64,000 nucleotides of DNA from Stenotrophomonas maltophilia D457 (lineage in GTDB: Bacteria; Pseudomonadota; Gammaproteobacteria; Xanthomonadales; Xanthomonadaceae). Position 1 is the first letter of the stretch, and each line of letters begins with the position of its first letter. A program made the position numbers and the translations under genes. The notes under the pieces are model-generated. The model was not told the origin of the DNA. It was given only the letters and a program-made list of their open reading frames with translations, and made no database searches. Shown in pieces: positions 7,301-16,649 of the stretch. Location of the stretch: the NCBI RefSeq assembly GCF_000284595.1, contig NC_017671.1, positions 2,637,001-2,701,000 of the forward strand, written 5' to 3'.

Positions 7301-8755
7301 TCAGAACGCACGCTCCCATTTCAGGCTGAGCAGGCTGCGGTCGTGGCTGTACAGCCAGCCGACGTTGCTGTCGATGCGGGCGTAGCGCAGGCCCAGGCTG
7401 GGCACCAGCCCGGCCACCGCCAGCCGCTCGCTGCGCACGATGGCGATCAGGTTCTGTTCGTCGTCCTGCCTGCGCGCCTCCAGCAATGGACTCCAGGCGT
7501 CGTAGTCGCGGCGGCGCAGCGACACGAACACCGTGGCCGTGGTGCCGCTCCACTGCCGCGCCGCGCCCAGCCGCAAGCCGCGCTGGCGGTAGCCGTTGGC
7601 CGGGTCGGCAGCGCTGCTGCCGGTGACATCCAGCCCGGCGAAGACCGTCCAGCGCGGACTGAGCGCGCGGAACCAGGTGGCATACACCGATACCAGCTCG
7701 CCGTCATAATTGCTGGCCAGGCCCTGCTGGCGATACCGCTGGCGCTTCCAGTCGGCCTCCAGCTTGAGCAGGCTGCGTGCATCCAGGGCGTACTGCCATT
7801 CGCCGTGCACGCCACTGCCGCCCTGCAGCGCACGGTTGCCCAGGCCCTGGACGTCATAGCTGGGGGCAAGCAGCACGGTCTACCGCGCACTGCGCCAGCT
7901 GTAACCTGCCTGCACATTGGCATTGAGCTCGTTGTAGGCACGGTGCCCGCGCCATGCCTGACCGAAGGCGAGACCGCGCACGTACAGCCCATGATGCCCG
8001 TCGAGGACCCAGCGCCGTTCCAGGCTGGCGTCGTAGTCGAGGCCCCCTGCGCGCTGGGCGTCGGGCAGTTTCCGTTCGATGATGCAGGCGTCGCCTACGC
8101 CGAACAGGCAGGTGCGGCTGGCCGAGCTGCGGTTGATGTTGTCACTCCATGCGGGGCCGGCGGACAGCGCGCCTTTCCAGCGCTGGCGCGCCTGCAGGGC
8201 ACCCAGGTACCCGTCCACGCGCGCGCGGACGCCGGCCGTGGCCGGATCATCAGCATTGATGCCTGCAGCGATGGCCGTGAACAGCGCGACCGCATCGCGA
8301 TCACGCTGGTCTTCCGCATAGACACGTGCCAGCTCGAGACGGGCCGGCAGGAACTCCGGCTGCGCCGCCAGCAGCGCTTCGTACTCCTTCGCCGCGCGAC
8401 GATGGTCGCCGGCCACGCGGGCCAACGCCCCCTGCGCGTAATGGCGCAGCAGCGGGTCATGCCCCGGCAGTTCGATGTACTCCTCGAGGAACGCCGCGGC
8501 GGCCCGCCATTGCTGATGCTGCAGTGACAGGTAGAGGGCCTGGCCGAGATCGTCAACGGTGCGCTCCACGCGCAGCGTCCTGCCGTCGATGGTGATGGTC
8601 GGCCGCTCCGACTCGGCCTGTTGCAGGCGCTGCCGGTCCTGCTGCTGGTGGCGCAGTTCGCTGCCCTGTTCAAGCACGCGGCGCAGATCGTCCTGCTGGG
8701 CGCGCACATCAGCGGCAGCCAACAGCAGTACGACAAGGAAGGTGGAATGGCGCAT
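7301..8755 (-). pseudogene. Slam-type surface lipoprotein assembly modifier, interrupted by amber codon
   Basis: The frame from the ATG at 8755 (signal peptide MRHSTFLVVLLLAAADVRAQ) encodes an N-terminal TPR-like periplasmic domain (about residues 65-190) and the start of a beta-barrel, then hits TAG at 7880-7882 (codon 292). The same frame continues without shift for 193 more codons of barrel strands and ends in ...SLLSLKWERAF, with a terminal aromatic typical of outer-membrane proteins. Read through, it would be 484 residues, the size of Slam proteins (type XI secretion, DUF560), which move TbpB-like or hemophilin-like cargo across the outer membrane. The upstream neighbour encodes such a cargo. 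A nonsense mutation is the simplest reading; a sequencing error cannot be excluded. Confidence 0.8.
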
Positions 8756-8844
8756 GGTCGATCCGTGGTGGTGCATGCAGCGGCCGAAGCAGGGACTGGC
8801 GGATCGCGGCTTGTCCCTGCCCTGCCCCGTCAGGGGCGTGGCGA

Positions 8845-9609
8845 TCAGTTCTTGCTGCCGCCGAAGGCGGTGTCGTACTGGCTGTTGCCGGCGAACGTGG
8901 CGATACCGGCGAGCGTGGCCGCATTGGCGCCGAAGAACTGGCCCTGGCTGTTGCCGGTGACCGAGCCGTTGGCCACGGCGGTGCCGGCGAAGGATGCATC
9001 GGCGCTGTTGATGTTGGCGCTGATCGCCAGGGTCTGGCCACCACCGGTCAGGCCGCCGGTCAGCTTGCCAGTGCCGAAGTTCGCCGCGAAGGTACCGCTG
9101 AGCAGGTTGCTGCCATTGAACCGGTTCAGGCCGGCCACCGCGTAGGTGGCGGTACCGCTGGGCAGGGTGGTGCCGGCGCGGTCACCAGCGAAGTACACCT
9201 GGCGGTTGTTGAAGCCACCTGCGGCGCCGTCCTTGGACCATTCACCGAACCACACATCGCCACTGCCCACCTTGACGAAGTTGAAGTGGCCCATGCCGGA
9301 ATGGCTACCCGGCGTACCGGTGATCGGCATGGCCAGGGTACGCACGGTAACGCCGTTGACGGTGGTCGGGGCCGAGTAGGCCGCCAGCCCCTGGAAGTCG
9401 ACCGGCTTGCCATTGGAGACGGTGCCGACGCCGATGCCGGCCTTGCCTGCGCTGTGCGGGCCGCCGTTGACTTCGGAGGCACCGACCTTGACGTACAGCT
9501 GCGAATCGGTGGCCGGGCTGGCCGCACCGACGATGTCGGCGGCCTGCGCGGCACCGGCCAGGGCGAAGGTGGCGGCCATGGCCAGTACGGAACGGGAGAT
9601 CATCTTCAT
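8845..9609 (-). CDS. Secreted hemophilin/TbpB-like protein, probable Slam cargo
   Basis: 254 residues from the ATG at 9609, with AAGGAG 7 bases upstream (9617-9622). A classical signal peptide (MKMISRSVLAMAATFALAGA, cleaved near AQA-AD) without a lipobox cysteine means the product is released, not lipidated. The C-terminal half is an eight-stranded-barrel type domain with SGTFAANFGTGKLTG and the closing motif GQFFGANAATLAGIATF, characteristic of the TbpB/hemophilin beta-barrel handled by Slam transporters. The N-terminal part would be the ligand handle, probably heme as in hemophilin. It lies between a TonB-dependent receptor gene and the Slam-like gene, the arrangement known for Acinetobacter HphA. 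The ligand is inferred. Confidence 0.78.
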   Translation of the reverse strand: MKMISRSVLAMAATFALAGAAQAADIVGAASPATDSQLYVKVGASEVNGGPHSAGKAGIGVGTVSNGKPVDFQGLAAYSAPTTVNGVTVRTLAMPITGTPGSHSGMGHFNFVKVGSGDVWFGEWSKDGAAGGFNNRQVYFAGDRAGTTLPSGTATYAVAGLNRFNGSNLLSGTFAANFGTGKLTGGLTGGGQTLAISANINSADASFAGTAVANGSVTGNSQGQFFGANAATLAGIATFAGNSQYDTAFGGSKN

Positions 9610-9661
9610 GGAACTACTCCTTGGGTTGAGGGAACAACGGGTACAACAACGAGGCAGGTCA

Positions 9662-12600
9662 TCAGAAGCGCGAAGTGACACCGAGCTTCAGCGTGCGCCC
9701 CGGCGCCGGCAGCGTGGAGCGCGTGGCCGGGTCGACGTAGTAGCGGTTGCCGAGGTTGGTGCCGACCAGCTCGACGCTGGTGTGGTCATTGAAGCGCCAG
9801 CGCGCGTAGGCATCGACGGTGGTGATGTTTCCCCAGGTGAACGGCACGTTCTGCCAGATCAGGCCACCGCTGCCGGCGTACAGGCGATCACGGTAGGCCT
9901 GCAGGTCCGGGTTCTGGTGGCGCCGGTAATGCACGATGCGGCTGCCCAGCTCCAGGCGCTCATCGAACAGCCGGGTGCCCAGCGACAGGTTCACCGACAA
10001 CCGGGGAATGGCCTGGGTCAGCAGGTAGCCACTGACGAAGCCGTCCTGCACGCAGTTGGGCACCTTGCCGGCCAGCGCATCGAGCTGCACCGCCATGCTT
10101 TCGTCGCAGACCTTGTTTTCCAGCGTACGGGTGATGCCCAGGTCGGTGAAGAAGCGCCGGTTGTCGAACCGCGCCTGCAACTCCAGGCCGCGGATGCGCT
10201 GCTTGTCCAGGTTGTCGAACAGGAAGTTGCCGTCGCGCTCGATCACGTTGCGGGTCTTGTGCACGTAGTAGGCCAGCTTCACGTCGGCATCGGCGGTGTT
10301 GCCGAACAGCGCCGACAGGTTGTGCACGTAGCCCACTTCGTAGTTGTAGGCGTGTTCGGGCTTGAGCGGGTACAGCGGGTTCAGGCTGCTGGAGAACGCG
10401 ATGGTGCTCTCGAACATGCTGGGGAAACGCACCGCCTCGCTGTAACGCACATAGGCGCGCGCATTGGGCGAGAAATGCGCGGTGGCCGAGAAGGTCGGCA
10501 GCCAGGCATGGTCGCGCCTGCGCTCGTTGCGCCCGGCCACCGTCTGCGGCCGCCCGTTCTGGATGCTGCACAGGATCTGCGCGCCCTGCACCGGCAACAG
10601 CCCGGGAATGGCCGCCACCTGACCATTCAGGCACGGGTTGCTGGCACGGCTGTAGTTGCCGTCCGCATCCGGCAGCCACGGAATGCTGTGCTCCACCGCA
10701 ACCGGCGTCTCATACCTGCTGAGCAGGCCCTTGAGCAGATCATCAACGATGAAGCCCATGCCGATGCTGTCCCAGAACGCGCGCTGCGCCTCGATGGCGT
10801 CGATCTCGCCCTGCAGGCTGGCCGGGCGCTCAGGCAGTTCGTTGACCCGGTAGCGGGCCTCCTTGGGGAACACAGAGGTGGTCATCAGTTCCGGGTGTTC
10901 CTGCAGGAAATCATCGAAGGCCCAATAGCGCGCGTAGCGCACGCCGGCGCTCAGGGAGAGGAAATCCACCGGCCGCCAGTCCAGCACCAGATAGCCCTCG
11001 CCTTCCTGGCGGCGCCCGGCGCGCGGGTACATGCGCCAGCCATCGCTGACGCCAAAGTACGGGTCCGCCGAGCGCAGTTTCTCGAACTGCCAGTTGCCGC
11101 CCACCGTCAGGTCCAGGGTGGAATGCAACGCGAAGCGGTTGCTCAGGGTCAGGCCGGTGCGGTCGTTGCGGGCATTGGCCAGCGCGGTATTGCGCAGGAT
11201 CGGGCTGCTGCCGGGGTTCCAGTCGGGGTTGCTGGCAAAATTGGGGAAGCCGCCAGCGGTGTAGGTATCGCTGGTGGTTTCGGTGCGCCACAGGTTGGCA
11301 CGCAGGTCCAGCCAGCGGCTGCCGGCAGGCTGCCAGTGGTATTCCAGGTTCCAGGCATCGGCATCGACGCGGCTGAGCGGCCACTGGATGCGACCGTAGT
11401 CGGGCGCGGACAGGATGCGCGAGGGCATGATCTCGCCGTAGTGGGAGAGCGTACGCCGCCAGGTGGCGCGCAGCTGCTGGTCATCGTTGATCTGCCAGGT
11501 CGCCTTCAGCAGCCACGATTCCTGCTCGCTGGAGGTGTTGGGCACCTCGTCGCCGGGCTTGAAGTAGCGCGCCAGCGTGGTGATGTAGTCCAGGCCCTTG
11601 TACTCGAACTGCTCGCGCGGGTCCTGGTCGTAGTACGCCGTGCCCTGGGTGCCGGAGAAGTAGTTGCCGCGCTTGCGCCAGGCATACGCGGCCATCAGGT
11701 CCACGTGTTCGCCGCGCAGGCCCAGCGCCAGCCGCCAGGCCTGGTCCTCGCCGGCGAACACATTGGCTTCCGAACCGCGCGACTTCACCGGCACCAGCAG
11801 CGTGCTGTCGGCATACGGTGCCGAGGGCGAGCCCTGCGGGAACCCGGGCACCGTGCGGTAGTCCTCGCCGGTATGCAGCCGCGGCAGGCGTGGCGCCACC
11901 GCATTGCTGCTGCCTTCGATCTTCAGCTCCCCGCCGAAGCGCTCACCCGCTTCCACGATGTCATCGACGTCGATAGTCTTGATCACCAGCGCGCCACCGA
12001 TCCCGCTGTGCACATCGCGCACCAGCCCCGGCCCCTTGGTGACCTGGATGCCACCTATCAGGTTGGGATCGATGTAGTTGCGGTTGCTGACGCCGTTGTA
12101 GCCGCGCCAGACCGTAAGTGCCTGCTCGCCGCCGTCGATGCTGACCGGCACCCGCCCCGGCCCCTGGATGCCGCGGATGTTGATGTCCAGCGCGCCACTG
12201 TTGCGCGCATCGCCGCTGAACACACCGACCAGATCCTTGACCACGTCGGCCGGATTGGAGCCGCGGTAGCGCTCCACCCGGTCGCGCCCCGAATACGCCG
12301 TGGCCATGTCCAGCGCGAACACATCATCGTAGCCGCGCCGATCGCGGGCCTCGCCCCCTTCCGACTGCAGGCGACCGGCCACGTCCAGTGTCTCGGTCAC
12401 CCGCACCCCTTCCCCTTCACCCGCCTCCGCTACGGCACGCAGGCTCCAGGTGCCGTCCATGCCACGCTGCGCGCGCACGCCGCTGCCACGCAGCAGCAGC
12501 TGCAGGGCCTGCATCTGGCTGTACTCGCCGCTCACCGCGCTGGAGCGACGGCCTTCCACCAGGTCACTGCGGAACACCACCTGCACATCGGCCTGGCGGC

Positions 12601-12778
12601 CAAAGGCACGCACGGCGTCGGCCAGGGGCTGTTCCGGAATGGCGTACTGGCGCAGCGGCGCGACGACCGCCGGTTGCGCCTGCCCGGCCGGCACCCAGGC
12701 CAACTGCAGCAATGCGGTGGAAACAGCCAGGGCCAGAGCGGTGGCGCGACGATGACAGGCGGATGCCGTGGACGGCAT
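9662..12778 (-). CDS. TonB-dependent receptor with STN signalling domain
   Basis: 1038 residues. After a signal peptide comes an STN domain (about residues 43-115, YAIPEQPLADAVRAFGRQAD), a plug domain (about 160-290, with ALDINIRGIQGPGRVPVSID) and a 22-strand type barrel ending in LKLGVTSRF. STN-containing receptors are transducers: they signal through a FecR-type anti-sigma factor to an ECF sigma factor, and both genes lie just upstream. It begins after GAGGAG, 10 bases before the ATG. The hemophilin-like gene starts 52 bases downstream. Together they suggest uptake of heme or another iron source delivered by the secreted protein. Confidence 0.9.
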   Translation of the reverse strand: MPSTASACHRRATALALAVSTALLQLAWVPAGQAQPAVVAPLRQYAIPEQPLADAVRAFGRQADVQVVFRSDLVEGRRSSAVSGEYSQMQALQLLLRGSGVRAQRGMDGTWSLRAVAEAGEGEGVRVTETLDVAGRLQSEGGEARDRRGYDDVFALDMATAYSGRDRVERYRGSNPADVVKDLVGVFSGDARNSGALDINIRGIQGPGRVPVSIDGGEQALTVWRGYNGVSNRNYIDPNLIGGIQVTKGPGLVRDVHSGIGGALVIKTIDVDDIVEAGERFGGELKIEGSSNAVAPRLPRLHTGEDYRTVPGFPQGSPSAPYADSTLLVPVKSRGSEANVFAGEDQAWRLALGLRGEHVDLMAAYAWRKRGNYFSGTQGTAYYDQDPREQFEYKGLDYITTLARYFKPGDEVPNTSSEQESWLLKATWQINDDQQLRATWRRTLSHYGEIMPSRILSAPDYGRIQWPLSRVDADAWNLEYHWQPAGSRWLDLRANLWRTETTSDTYTAGGFPNFASNPDWNPGSSPILRNTALANARNDRTGLTLSNRFALHSTLDLTVGGNWQFEKLRSADPYFGVSDGWRMYPRAGRRQEGEGYLVLDWRPVDFLSLSAGVRYARYWAFDDFLQEHPELMTTSVFPKEARYRVNELPERPASLQGEIDAIEAQRAFWDSIGMGFIVDDLLKGLLSRYETPVAVEHSIPWLPDADGNYSRASNPCLNGQVAAIPGLLPVQGAQILCSIQNGRPQTVAGRNERRRDHAWLPTFSATAHFSPNARAYVRYSEAVRFPSMFESTIAFSSSLNPLYPLKPEHAYNYEVGYVHNLSALFGNTADADVKLAYYVHKTRNVIERDGNFLFDNLDKQRIRGLELQARFDNRRFFTDLGITRTLENKVCDESMAVQLDALAGKVPNCVQDGFVSGYLLTQAIPRLSVNLSLGTRLFDERLELGSRIVHYRRHQNPDLQAYRDRLYAGSGGLIWQNVPFTWGNITTVDAYARWRFNDHTSVELVGTNLGNRYYVDPATRSTLPAPGRTLKLGVTSRF

Positions 12779-12962
12779 GGACAGGAACTCCTCAAGCGGG
12801 GCGGGACCACGGACACGTCCGGTGCCCGGTGGTGTGTCTGGCTTGAGAAGAAACGCTGTTTCGCTCTGGCTATACCTCTATAGACAGCGGGCTGCGACGA
12901 CTGCCCACGGTTTTTTCATGTTTTTTTTCATGCGACCGGTTCGTCCATGTTCCGCGGGTGCT
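12779..12962 (-). promoter_or_regulatory. Promoter region of the receptor operon
   Basis: 184 bases between the fecR-like stop and the receptor start. On the minus strand there are two CATGAAAAAA copies 12 bases apart (within 12911-12932) and, closer to the gene, the inverted repeat CTATA-GAGG-TATAG (12870-12883). AT-rich tracts in otherwise GC-rich DNA make this a likely promoter for the ECF sigma factor encoded upstream. I see no clear Fur box. Confidence 0.45.
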
Positions 12963-13919
12963 TCACCACAGCAGCAACGCACCACCGGGCAAGCGCTGCA
13001 CGCGCAGTCCCGCCTGCGCGGCCACGGCGACGATGGCCGTGTCCGGTTGCTGCAGGTGGAACAGGCCACTGACCCGTATGCGTGCGCCCTGCCCGCCCAG
13101 TACCCAGACCGGGGCACGACGGTAGCGCGCCAGGTCGGCGATGGCCTGCGCGGCCGGCCGATCATCGATCACTACCTCGCCACGCCGCCACGGCGCCATG
13201 CTCTCCGGATCTTCCAGCTGCACCGGCTGCAGCCAGTGCCCGTCACGGAACACGCGTGCCTGTCCGGCATGCAGGCGCTGCACGCTGCCATCGCCCGGGC
13301 GCACATCGACCACACCCGCGCTGACCTGGGTGGTGACCGTGGTATCCAGCATCGACACGCTGAAGGCAGTGCCGATGTCACGGACCAGGCCGCCCGCTGC
13401 CTCGACCTGGAACGGGCGAGCCTCGTGCGCTACCTGGAACCAGGCCTGGCCGCGCAGCAGGCGCAGGTGGCGCTGCCGGTCATCGAACGAAAGTGCCAGC
13501 GCGGTGCCGGCATCGAGTACCGCCGTGCTGCCATCGGCCAGCTGCACCACTCGTGGCGCATCGCTGCTGCGCACATCACTGCGCGCCAGCAGCAACGCAT
13601 GCGGAGCGGCCGCGACCATCAGCACCACGGCCGCAGCCGATGCCAGCAGCCACGGCAGGCGACGGCGCGGTGCGATCGGACGCAGCCCCTGGCGGTCGGC
13701 GGTCAGCTCGGGCAGCGCGGCCAGCACCTCGGGCCCGGCAGCGTCCAACCGCTGCCAGAAGGCCTGCTGCTGGCGCCAGGCCAGCGCATGGCGCGGATCG
13801 GACTGCAGCCAGCGCTGCAGGGTGCGTTGCTGGCGTTCCGGCAACGGGCCTGCACTGCACCGTATCACCCAGCGCAACGCCTGCCTGGCCTGACGCGGCG
13901 AGGGTTCGGACGTGGTCAT
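12963..13919 (-). CDS. FecR-type anti-sigma factor
   Basis: 318 residues from the ATG at 13919. A cytoplasmic N-terminal domain (ALRWVIRCSAGPLPERQQRT and RHALAWRQQQAFWQRL) binds the sigma factor, a single membrane segment follows (LPWLLASAAAVVLMVAAAPH), and the periplasmic FecR domain (VQLADGSTAVLDAGTALALS, then GQAWFQVAHEARPFQVEAAG) receives the signal from the STN domain of the receptor. It lies between the ECF sigma gene and the receptor gene, all on the minus strand, the standard cell-surface signalling layout. Confidence 0.88.
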   Translation of the reverse strand: MTTSEPSPRQARQALRWVIRCSAGPLPERQQRTLQRWLQSDPRHALAWRQQQAFWQRLDAAGPEVLAALPELTADRQGLRPIAPRRRLPWLLASAAAVVLMVAAAPHALLLARSDVRSSDAPRVVQLADGSTAVLDAGTALALSFDDRQRHLRLLRGQAWFQVAHEARPFQVEAAGGLVRDIGTAFSVSMLDTTVTTQVSAGVVDVRPGDGSVQRLHAGQARVFRDGHWLQPVQLEDPESMAPWRRGEVVIDDRPAAQAIADLARYRRAPVWVLGGQGARIRVSGLFHLQQPDTAIVAVAAQAGLRVQRLPGGALLLW

Positions 13920-14001
13920 GGTTGTGGCCTGCCGCACCGCGAATGGGTGCGCTTTCCTGTTGTGACAACGGCGGGCACGATCTGCCCACGGCAATCGCCG
14001 C

Positions 14002-14505
14002 TCATCGGCCCATTCCCCGCTGCTGTTGCTGGATCAGCAGCGCTGCGCGCAGCACATGCTTGCCGACCAGGCTCTTGGAGATCCCCAGGCGCGCGGCAAT
14101 CTCGCGTTCGCTCAGGCCCAGGTAGCGGTTGAGCACGAAGCACTCGCGTACCTGGGCCGGCAGGGCCAGGATGGTCTGGGTGATCTCGCGCAGCTGCGCC
14201 TGGTCCAGCGCCTGCGCCTCGCCGTCGTGGCCTGCCTCGGCCATGCCGGTGGCGTACTCGGCCATCGCGCGCCGCTCGCGGGCGTCGGCCTGGCTGCGGT
14301 TGAGCGCGTGGTGGTAGGCCATCCGGTACAGATAACCGCGCGGCTCCAGGATCGGTGGATCGCCGGGCACGCTGCTGGCCTTCAGGTAGAGGTTCTGCAG
14401 GGTGTCCTCGGTGCTGGCCGGGTCGAGGTAGCGCGCGACGAAGCGGGACAACGCACGGCGCTCGCGGATCAGCAGCTCGACCAGCGCCAGGGCATTGGGA
14501 GACAT
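14002..14505 (-). CDS. ECF (FecI-type) RNA polymerase sigma factor
   Basis: 167 residues from the ATG at 14505; a TTG at 14514 is an alternative. Region 2 (RFVARYLDPASTEDTLQNLY) and region 4 (LPAQVRECFVLNRYLGLSER, EIAARLGISKSLVGKHVLRA) are clear. FecI-type sigma factors direct transcription of the receptor operon when the ligand-loaded receptor releases them from the FecR protein. It is first in the sigma-anti-sigma-receptor-cargo-Slam cluster. Confidence 0.88.
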   Translation of the reverse strand: MSPNALALVELLIRERRALSRFVARYLDPASTEDTLQNLYLKASSVPGDPPILEPRGYLYRMAYHHALNRSQADARERRAMAEYATGMAEAGHDGEAQALDQAQLREITQTILALPAQVRECFVLNRYLGLSEREIAARLGISKSLVGKHVLRAALLIQQQQRGMGR

Positions 14506-14612
14506 AGGTGCCAAGGCCGGACCGGGGAATGATGGGCGTGATGGCGACGGTCCGGACGTGGATTGTGGGCTGCGGGGCCGCAGGCGGCAAGCCGCGCCAC
14601 GAAAGCATCATC

Positions 14613-14640
14613 GACGCATGGCGTGGATGGAGGATCTACG
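14613..14640. repeat. Degenerate REP palindrome
   Basis: CGACGCATGGCGTGGAT followed by GGAGGATCTAC. On the minus strand this reads GTAGATCC...ATCCACGCCATGCG, the same family as the copies at 27233 and 27512 but with an extra 7-8 bases after the GTAG head. It sits at the 3' end of the LysR gene. Confidence 0.55.
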
Positions 14641-15562
14641 GTTCCTCCAGCGCCTCGAAGCGTTCGGCGAGGTAGTCGATCAGCGCACGCACCGCAGGCA
14701 ACAGGCCGCGTCGCGACGGGAACACCGCGTGCACGATGCCGTGCTTGGGCACCCACTCCGGCAGTACCGGCACCAGCGCGCCACTGGCCAGCTCGTCGCT
14801 GATCATCATCCGCGGCAGCATCAGCAGGCCCACCCCGGCCACCGCGGCGGTGCGCAACGCGATCATGTCATCGCTGACCAGCCGCGGGCGATGGTGCACG
14901 CTGGCCAGCACATCGCCCGGCCCGGTGTATTCCCAGGCATGCTGCTGGCTGGGCGATGCCAGATCCACGGTCGGCATCATCGCCAGGTCGGCCGGCACCT
15001 GCGGCGTGCCCAGCCGCTGCAGCAGCGCCGGGCTGGCACTGGTGCACCAGACCCGGCGCGCCAGCACGCGTACCACCAGGTCACTGTCCTCCAGCGGCGG
15101 CGGCCGCACGCGGATCGCCACGTCCACACCCTCGCCCACCACATCGACGCGCCGGTTGGTGGCGTCCAGCTGCACCGTCACCTGCGGGTGCAGGGCCAGG
15201 AAATCGGCCAGCATCGTGCCAATGCGCGCGTGCAGGATCGCGATCGGGCACGCCAGGCGGATTGTGCCGCGCGGCTCGGCACGTGACATCGCAATGGCTT
15301 CCTCGGCCGCTTCGGCTTCGACCAGCATGGCCTTGCAGTGGCGGTAGTAGTCCTGGCCGACCTCGGTGACCGAGAAACGCCGGGTCGAACGCTGGATCAG
15401 GCGCACGCCCAACCGTTCCTCCAGCAGCGCGATGCGCCGGCTCAGTTTCGACTTCGGCATCGCCAGCGCCCGGCCGGCCTGCGAGAAGCCGCCATGCTCG
15501 ACCACCATGGCGAAGTAGAACAGGTCGTTGAGGTCACAACGGCGGATATCTGCGATGAACAC
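14636..15562 (-). CDS. LysR-family transcriptional regulator
   Basis: 308 residues from the GTG at 15562, chosen because AGGAG stands 9 bases upstream; a GTG at 15583 has no such site. The N-terminal winged helix-turn-helix (LNDLFYFAMVVEHGGFSQAG, RALAMPKSKLSRRIALLEER) and the periplasmic-binding-protein-like effector domain are typical. The RSTRRFSVTEVGQDYY motif places it in the broad group that often regulates a divergent operon of redox or detoxification enzymes. It is divergent from a pirin-isochorismatase-OsmC operon, its likely target. Confidence 0.9.
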   Translation of the reverse strand: MFIADIRRCDLNDLFYFAMVVEHGGFSQAGRALAMPKSKLSRRIALLEERLGVRLIQRSTRRFSVTEVGQDYYRHCKAMLVEAEAAEEAIAMSRAEPRGTIRLACPIAILHARIGTMLADFLALHPQVTVQLDATNRRVDVVGEGVDVAIRVRPPPLEDSDLVVRVLARRVWCTSASPALLQRLGTPQVPADLAMMPTVDLASPSQQHAWEYTGPGDVLASVHHRPRLVSDDMIALRTAAVAGVGLLMLPRMMISDELASGALVPVLPEWVPKHGIVHAVFPSRRGLLPAVRALIDYLAERFEALEEP

Positions 15563-15711
15563 GGGGCGATCTCCTGCGGCCACGGCCTGCAGACATTGTT
15601 CACCAGATAGGACTATGACGGCAAATACTGGCGTCTACCGGCCTTATTGTCACGGCGATATCGTCTTCGCAACGAAGAACAGCGGCCGGCAGCCCCGGCC
15701 AGGAGATCGCC

Positions 15712-16578
15712 ATGAAGCGTGTCACCGGTACCTACAGCGCCCCCCGCCCGCACTGGGTGGGCGACGGATTCCCCGCCCGCTCGATGTTTTCCTACAACAC
15801 CCACGGCCAGCACCTCAGCCCGTTCCTGCTGCTGGATTACGCCGGCCCGTACACCTTCGCCCCCAGCAATACGCCGCGTGGCGTCGGCCAGCATCCGCAT
15901 CGCGGATTCGAGACCGTCACCATCGTCTATGAGGGTGAGGTCGCCCACCGCGATTCGACCGGGGCCGGCGGCACCATCGGCCCGGGTGACGTGCAGTGGA
16001 TGACGGCTGCCTCCGGCATCCTCCACGAGGAATTCCACACGCCGGAATTCAGCAGGCGCGGCGGCACGCTGGACATGGTCCAGCTGTGGGTGAACCTGCC
16101 GGCGCGCGACAAGATGGGCGCACCGGGCTACCAGACCCTGCTCGACGCAGAGATTCCCTCGGTGGATCTGCCCGATGGCGCCGGCCGCGTGCGGGTCATC
16201 GCCGGCCGCTTCCACGGTCATGCCGGCCCGGCGCGCACCCACACGCCGATGGATGTCTGGGACATCCGCCTGCAGCAGGGCCACCACACCGACCTGCCGG
16301 TGGCCGAGGGCCGCACGCTGGCGCTTGTGGTGCTGAAGGGCACGGTGCGGATCAACGGCGGCCAGCCGGTCGGCGAAGCGCAGCTGGTCACCTTCGACCG
16401 CAGCGGCGAGGACGTGTTCGTCGACGCCGACAGCGACGCCACCGTACTGCTGCTCAGCGGTGAGCCGATCGACGAGCCGGTGGTGGGCTATGGCCCGTTC
16501 GTGATGAACAGCCAGGCCGAGATCGCGCAGGCGGTCAACGATTTCAACAGCGGCCGCTTCGGCCAGATCGCGCACTGA
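15712..16578 (+). CDS. Pirin family protein
   Basis: 288 residues with the bicupin pirin fold. The metal ligands are visible: His61 and His63 in GQHPHRGFETVTIVYEGEVA, and His105 and Glu107 in GILHEEFHTPEF. Some bacterial pirins have quercetin 2,3-dioxygenase activity and others modulate metabolic enzymes; which applies here is unknown. Ribosome binding site AGGAGA 5 bases upstream. It is the first gene of a three-gene operon divergent from a LysR gene, a common arrangement for pirins responding to electrophiles. Confidence 0.9.
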   Translation: MKRVTGTYSAPRPHWVGDGFPARSMFSYNTHGQHLSPFLLLDYAGPYTFAPSNTPRGVGQHPHRGFETVTIVYEGEVAHRDSTGAGGTIGPGDVQWMTAASGILHEEFHTPEFSRRGGTLDMVQLWVNLPARDKMGAPGYQTLLDAEIPSVDLPDGAGRVRVIAGRFHGHAGPARTHTPMDVWDIRLQQGHHTDLPVAEGRTLALVVLKGTVRINGGQPVGEAQLVTFDRSGEDVFVDADSDATVLLLSGEPIDEPVVGYGPFVMNSQAEIAQAVNDFNSGRFGQIAH

Positions 16579-16649
16579 TCGTTTCAAGCGGCGGGCGATG
16601 GCCCGCCGCAACCTCCGGGCCATCGCCCGCTTTTTCCAGGAGACTGACC

